Assembly: GCA_019155205.2 (NCBI GenBank)
Contig: JAHNZQ020000181.1
Location: forward strand, 499,008 to 563,007
Source: Gracilaria vermiculophylla
Taxonomy: Eukaryota > Rhodophyta > Florideophyceae > Gracilariales > Gracilariaceae
DNA: 64,000 nt
Direction of reading: 5' to 3'
Below are positions 59,939 through 64,000 of this stretch, piece by piece (position 1 is the first letter of the stretch; every line of letters begins with the position of its first letter). The translations under genes were made by a program, and so were the position numbers. The notes under the pieces are model-generated. The model did no database searches, had not been told where the DNA came from, and saw nothing but the letters and a program-made list of their open reading frames with translations.

Positions 59939-60630
59939 TTAGCATGTCAACGATACTGTAGGAAGGTTCTGTAGAGGCGCAGACTCTTTAAGGCTCTGCA
60001 AAGCGGCGGGTCGACTTGTACAGCTGTTTTCAGATTAGAGACTCGTTTAACTTGCATTCGTGTAGCTGCACTCTTTAGATAGTGGTAACTAAACCATTCA
60101 CCGTAACATTTAACTTGCTTCGGTCCGCTTGTCGTCGATCGTTGATTTCAGCCGTTCGAGGGGTCGCATGAGGGAAGCCTCAACTGCCCCCACACAATGA
60201 TATCCTACGCAGCCGAAAACATTGGCTGATAAACAGCAGTTTTGGGATTGAATATAAACGGTTGCTTCTCTCATGACGCTTTTCATCTTTCGACGAAAAG
60301 ATGCCGTTCATCATGCACGGTACGCACGCTTCGCATGTGTGGTGAAACTGCAGATAGTTCTCGAACGTAAGAGCTTCTGCGCAAAATGTTGATTTCTGGT
60401 ACCGGAATGCAAGTCAACAAAATGAGCCACAAAAATGAGACAAGCTTCGCGAACTAGCTACGACTAGGATGCAGAATGTGCTCGCTGCCTTCAATGCCTT
60501 GCAGAATTTCCCCGGTGTGAGGGTTTAACATTGGTAAAGTGTGGCACCCGTAGAGCCAAAACTTGTAAAGCCATAATACAATCTATGCTAGAGGCTCGTA
60601 ATGAGACATTTTAACAGTTTTCCGCCTGAG
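59939..60630. terminator. Convergent intergenic region, HECT ligase / methionine synthase
   Basis: 692 bp, AT-richer. 3' flanks of two convergent genes. No gene or repeat seen. Confidence 0.3.
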
Positions 60631-63600
60631 TTATACCTCAGTATCGTAAGACAGAATAGGTCGAAGCCATTTCTCAGTCTTTGCGGTACTCCACCCCTTT
60701 CGCTTCTCACCATAATCCGTGGCCTGCTCCTTTGTAATCTTACCGACCGCGAAATACTGCGATTTTTGGTGGGCAAAGTAAAGGCCGGAAACAGCGGCAG
60801 CAGGAAGCATGGCAAGACTCTCGGTTAGTTTCAAATCAGCACTCACTTCGGCATCCAGAAGTTTCCACATGGCAAGCTTTTCAGTGTGATCAGGTTGTGA
60901 TGGATATCCAGGAGCTGGACGAATGCCTTCATAGCGAATCTTAATTAGGTCCTCAGTAGATAGCTTTTCGTGACCTTTCGTGTAGCCCCAAAACTCAGGT
61001 TTGTTCCTTACATCTTCGTGAAGCTTTTCAGCAAATGCTTCGGCAAGACGATCGGCAAGAGCCTCGCACATTATAACACGATAGTCATCGAGTGATTCCT
61101 TGTATTTGGCAATCAGTTCCTCAGCTCCAAAGATACCCACTGCAAACATTCCAATATAATCCTTCAATCCAGTTTCTTTCGGCGCTATAAAGTCAGCCAT
61201 GGCCAAATACGGCGCTTCGTCATCTTCTTTCTCGGCCTGCTGACGTAAAGTGCGATAAGTTTCAATCGGATTGGCTCTAATATCATCGTCCTCGGGTGCA
61301 TAAACTTCAATGTCATCGTGATTGATCGTGTTTGCCGGGAAGAAACCCAGAACTCCATTTGCGGTGAGTTTTTTATTCTCTACATAGTCCGCGAGAATGG
61401 CTTGTGCCTCGTCAAACAACTTCTTTGCTTCAGGTCCGACAGTTTCATCATTAAAAATCTTCGGGTATCCTCTGTTGGGGTACTTGCCTCTTAGTTGCCA
61501 CGTTTGGAAGAACGGATTCCAATCGATGTACGCAAGAAGTTCTTTAAGAGGAAACTCTCGCAAAACCTCAATGCCCAAAAACCCAGGTCTGCAAACGGGA
61601 GGCTCCGATCCTGTGAAATCAATCTTCAACTTTCGTTCACGGGCCTCCTTCAAATCTATATATTTTCGTTCCTCCAGTCCAGCGTAATGCTCTTCACGAA
61701 GTTCTTCATATTCTTCAGCAATATCTTCGATGAAGTCGTCCTTATTGTTTTCATCCAGCAAGGAAGAAACCACGGTTACAGCTCGTGATGCGTCCAGGAC
61801 ATGAACAGTGGGTGCATTGTAGCGAGGTGCCACTTTAACAGCGGTGTGCATCTTAGAAGTTGTTGCCCCGCCTATGAGCAGGGGGATCTTCATCTTTTCT
61901 TTCTCCAATCTAGCCGCAACGTACACCATTTCGTCAAGTGATGGGGTAATAAGGCCTGAAAGGCCGATTACATTAGCCTTGTGCTCCCTTGCGGCATCAA
62001 TTATTTTGTCACATGCGCACATGACGCCGAGGTCGATGACTCTGTAATTGTTACACCCAAGCACAACTGCGACGATATTCTTTCCAATATCATGCACATC
62101 TCCCTTTACAGTTGCGATAACCATTGTACCCGCATACATATCTTCTTCTGAGGCCGCTTCTCCTCTAGCTTTCGCCTCAGCAATTCTTGCTTCTTTTTCA
62201 GCCTCCATGAATGGAATTAACACAGCAACGGCCTTCTTCATCACACGTGCGGACTTGATGACTTGGGGCAAGAACATCTTTCCAGCACCGAATAAGTCCC
62301 CGACGATATTCATCCCGTCCATGAGAGGGCCTTCTATGACATCAAGAGGCTTATCGGCAGCTACGCGAGCCTCTTCAACATCTCCGTGTACGAATTCGTC
62401 GATACCCTTCACAAGTGCGTGTGAGAGTCTCTCTTTCACAGGCAATCCACGCCATTTGTTCTTGTCGGCATCATTACCAGCACCAAGAGAACTCTTCTTG
62501 TCCATATTAAGTGAAAACTCCAGAAGGTTTTCAGTGGCCTCCGGAGAACGATTGAGAAGGACATCTTCAATCAGTTTCAACAAATTCTCAGGGATGTCGG
62601 AATACACAGGAATGATACCAGCGTTGACGATGCCCATATCCATTCCACTACTAATACCGTGATACAAGAACGCTGAGTGCATTGCCTCACGAAGCGCATT
62701 GTTACCGCGGAATGAAAAGGAAATGTTCGAAACACCACCGGAAATATGACAATGAGGTAGTTTTTCTTTGATTATCTTCGTTGCTTCGAAAAAGTCCCTC
62801 GCGTAGTTGTTATGTTCTTCGATACCCGTGGCGACTGTGAGAATATTTGGATCAAAAATAATATCATTCGGATTGAACTTGACGTCTTCCACCAAAATAT
62901 TGTATGCTCTGGCACAGATTCTAACCTTATCCTCGCAAGTGGCAGCTTGACCTTCTTCGTCGAAGGCCATGACGACAACCGCGGCTCCATATCGCTTCAC
63001 AAGCTTGGCATGTCTGATAAACTCGTCAACACCTACTTTCAGGGATATCGAATTAACAATGCACTTCCCCTGAATACACTGCAAGCCCTGTTCGACGACA
63101 CCAAACTTGGAGGAATCAATCATGAATGGCACTTTGGCAACATCGGGTTCAGTGGCTAACAAATTGCAGAACTTTCTCATTACAGCATGTGAATCCAATA
63201 AACCCTCATCAAAATTGATGTCCAAAACCTGAGCTCCGTTGTTAACTTGCTTCAATGCAATTTCCTGCATTTTCTCGTAGTTTCCGGCCAAAACCTGCTT
63301 CTTGAAGAACATGGATCCAGCGACATTGCATCTCTCACCGACATTGACAAAGCGAACAAGAGCAGGGTCCAACACAAATTGCTCCAATCCGGAGAGCCTC
63401 ATCACATTCGGGAGAGGTTTTGGCGTCGGCTTTGGTGCCACCTTGCTGAAGGTCTCCACGATGGACTTGATGTGCGCTGGGGTGGAGCCACAGCATCCAC
63501 CCACGATATTACAGAGACGGCTCTTCGAAAATGGCTCCAGTTCCATGGCCATTTCAGGACCCGTTTGGTCATACCCTCCCATCGCGTTTGGGAGACCGGC

Positions 63601-64000
63601 ATTGGGATAGCATATGATGTATGCATCCGAGCAACGTCCTAGGCGGTCAATATATTGACGCATGTCTTTCGCACCTAGTGCACAATTGAGCCCAACAGCC
63701 ATGGGGTTGGCGTGTTCAATTGATGTCCAAAAGCCTTCAGTTGTCTGACCGGAAAGCGTTCTTCCACTCATGTCCACAACAGTGCCCGAGATGAATATTG
63801 GAAGAATTGGTTTCTCGGGATTGTCATCAAAGTACTTCTGAATACCAAAGATAGCTGCCTTCGCGTTGAGGGTATCAAAAATGGTCTCGACAAGCAAAAC
63901 GTCCACTTGCCCTTCAACGAGCGCGTGTACCTGTTCATAGTAGGCATCGACGACTTCCATGTAAGTGATATTCCTAAACGATGGATCATTCACATCTGGT
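60631..64000 (-). CDS. METH: Cobalamin-dependent methionine synthase (5' end beyond the window)
   Basis: The last 1122 residues of a protein of about 1230; the frame runs off the right edge without a start. Modules in order: C-terminal part of the homocysteine-binding barrel with the zinc ligands GLNCALG and GGCCGSTP; the methyltetrahydrofolate barrel ([29 protein letters not shown]); the cobalamin module with DVHDIGKNI, whose His (codon 62092-62094) is the lower axial ligand; and the reactivation domain with [12 protein letters not shown], binding S-adenosylmethionine. The enzyme transfers a methyl group from 5-methyl-THF to homocysteine through B12. All key residues visible are intact. No B12-independent enzyme is present in this window. 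Confidence 0.97.
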   Translation of the reverse strand, partial: PDVNDPSFRNITYMEVVDAYYEQVHALVEGQVDVLLVETIFDTLNAKAAIFGIQKYFDDNPEKPILPIFISGTVVDMSGRTLSGQTTEGFWTSIEHANPMAVGLNCALGAKDMRQYIDRLGRCSDAYIICYPNAGLPNAMGGYDQTGPEMAMELEPFSKSRLCNIVGGCCGSTPAHIKSIVETFSKVAPKPTPKPLPNVMRLSGLEQFVLDPALVRFVNVGERCNVAGSMFFKKQVLAGNYEKMQEIALKQVNNGAQVLDINFDEGLLDSHAVMRKFCNLLATEPDVAKVPFMIDSSKFGVVEQGLQCIQGKCIVNSISLKVGVDEFIRHAKLVKRYGAAVVVMAFDEEGQAATCEDKVRICARAYNILVEDVKFNPNDIIFDPNILTVATGIEEHNNYARDFFEATKIIKEKLPHCHISGGVSNISFSFRGNNALREAMHSAFLYHGISSGMDMGIVNAGIIPVYSDIPENLLKLIEDVLLNRSPEATENLLEFSLNMDKKSSLGAGNDADKNKWRGLPVKERLSHALVKGIDEFVHGDVEEARVAADKPLDVIEGPLMDGMNIVGDLFGAGKMFLPQVIKSARVMKKAVAVLIPFMEAEKEARIAEAKARGEAASEEDMYAGTMVIATVKGDVHDIGKNIVAVVLGCNNYRVIDLGVMCACDKIIDAAREHKANVIGLSGLITPSLDEMVYVAARLEKEKMKIPLLIGGATTSKMHTAVKVAPRYNAPTVHVLDASRAVTVVSSLLDENNKDDFIEDIAEEYEELREEHYAGLEERKYIDLKEARERKLKIDFTGSEPPVCRPGFLGIEVLREFPLKELLAYIDWNPFFQTWQLRGKYPNRGYPKIFNDETVGPEAKKLFDEAQAILADYVENKKLTANGVLGFFPANTINHDDIEVYAPEDDDIRANPIETYRTLRQQAEKEDDEAPYLAMADFIAPKETGLKDYIGMFAVGIFGAEELIAKYKESLDDYRVIMCEALADRLAEAFAEKLHEDVRNKPEFWGYTKGHEKLSTEDLIKIRYEGIRPAPGYPSQPDHTEKLAMWKLLDAEVSADLKLTESLAMLPAAAVSGLYFAHQKSQYFAVGKITKEQATDYGEKRKGWSTAKTEKWLRPILSYDTEV

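Noticed and set aside
1..64000. Transposons, insertion sequences, endogenous viruses
   Set aside because: No transposase, reverse transcriptase, integrase or terminal repeat pattern was seen on either strand.

Overview
The window is nuclear DNA of a photosynthetic eukaryote, most likely a red alga or a close red-lineage relative (inference). Several products look plastid-targeted: plastidial lipoyl synthase, a DUF1517/FLAP1 protein, a RETICULATA-family DUF3411 protein and a small one-TM protein. Genes are dense and almost intron-free. I could place only four spliceosomal introns (65-156 bp, all GT-AG) in about 25 genes. Methionine synthase is the B12-dependent type, and there is a tandem pair of secreted FAS1 plus hedgehog-type Hint (Hog) proteins. 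No transposon, rRNA, tRNA or CRISPR array was found.

Layout. 1-4.5 kb: the 3' end of a zinc-ribbon gene, then about 4 kb without a credible gene. 4.5-8.6 kb: FLAP1-like protein, metaxin, COP9 signalosome subunit 7, AP-1 sigma. 9.4-14.7 kb: plastidial lipoyl synthase, a Pet127 homologue and eIF2B-gamma. 15-19.4 kb: two tandem FAS1-Hog genes. 20.6-24.7 kb: two unrecognised genes. 25.5-32 kb: divergent VPS33 and Neo1-type P4-ATPase. 32-42 kb, extremely GC-rich: tRNA-splicing endonuclease SEN2, an ankyrin protein with a Gly-Tyr tail, a plastid one-TM protein, a PH-domain protein, a doubtful small ORF and a RETICULATA-like protein. 42.9-49.4 kb: SWC5, RAD21 and EPL1, three chromatin genes side by side. 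49.6-64 kb: SUA5, PRA1, a small Tim (Tim13-like), a HUWE1/UPL-type HECT ligase and cobalamin-dependent methionine synthase, which is cut by the right edge.

Base composition is a mosaic: about 47% GC blocks alternate with 65-82% GC blocks (hand counts of sample 60-base lines). Some boundaries fall inside genes (VPS33, SWC5). The GC-rich block holds most of the low-complexity DNA: a 134-nt C tract, (CGG)26, six 33-bp units carrying CACGTG, a duplicated 67-bp CCAAT-box unit, and Gly-Tyr, Asp, Ala and Gln codon repeats.

How genes work together. VPS33 and the Neo1-type flippase share a divergent promoter and both act in the endosomal system, with AP-1 sigma and PRA1 nearby. SWC5 (SWR1 complex), RAD21 (cohesin) and EPL1 (NuA4) form a chromatin cluster. 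Metaxin and the small Tim serve mitochondrial protein import. The most unusual content is the FAS1-Hog pair: predicted secreted adhesion-type domains joined to a self-processing hedgehog-type domain with altered active-site positions. Start codons were placed on ATG. EPL1 is the one gene for which no ATG can be found upstream of the conserved N-terminus.
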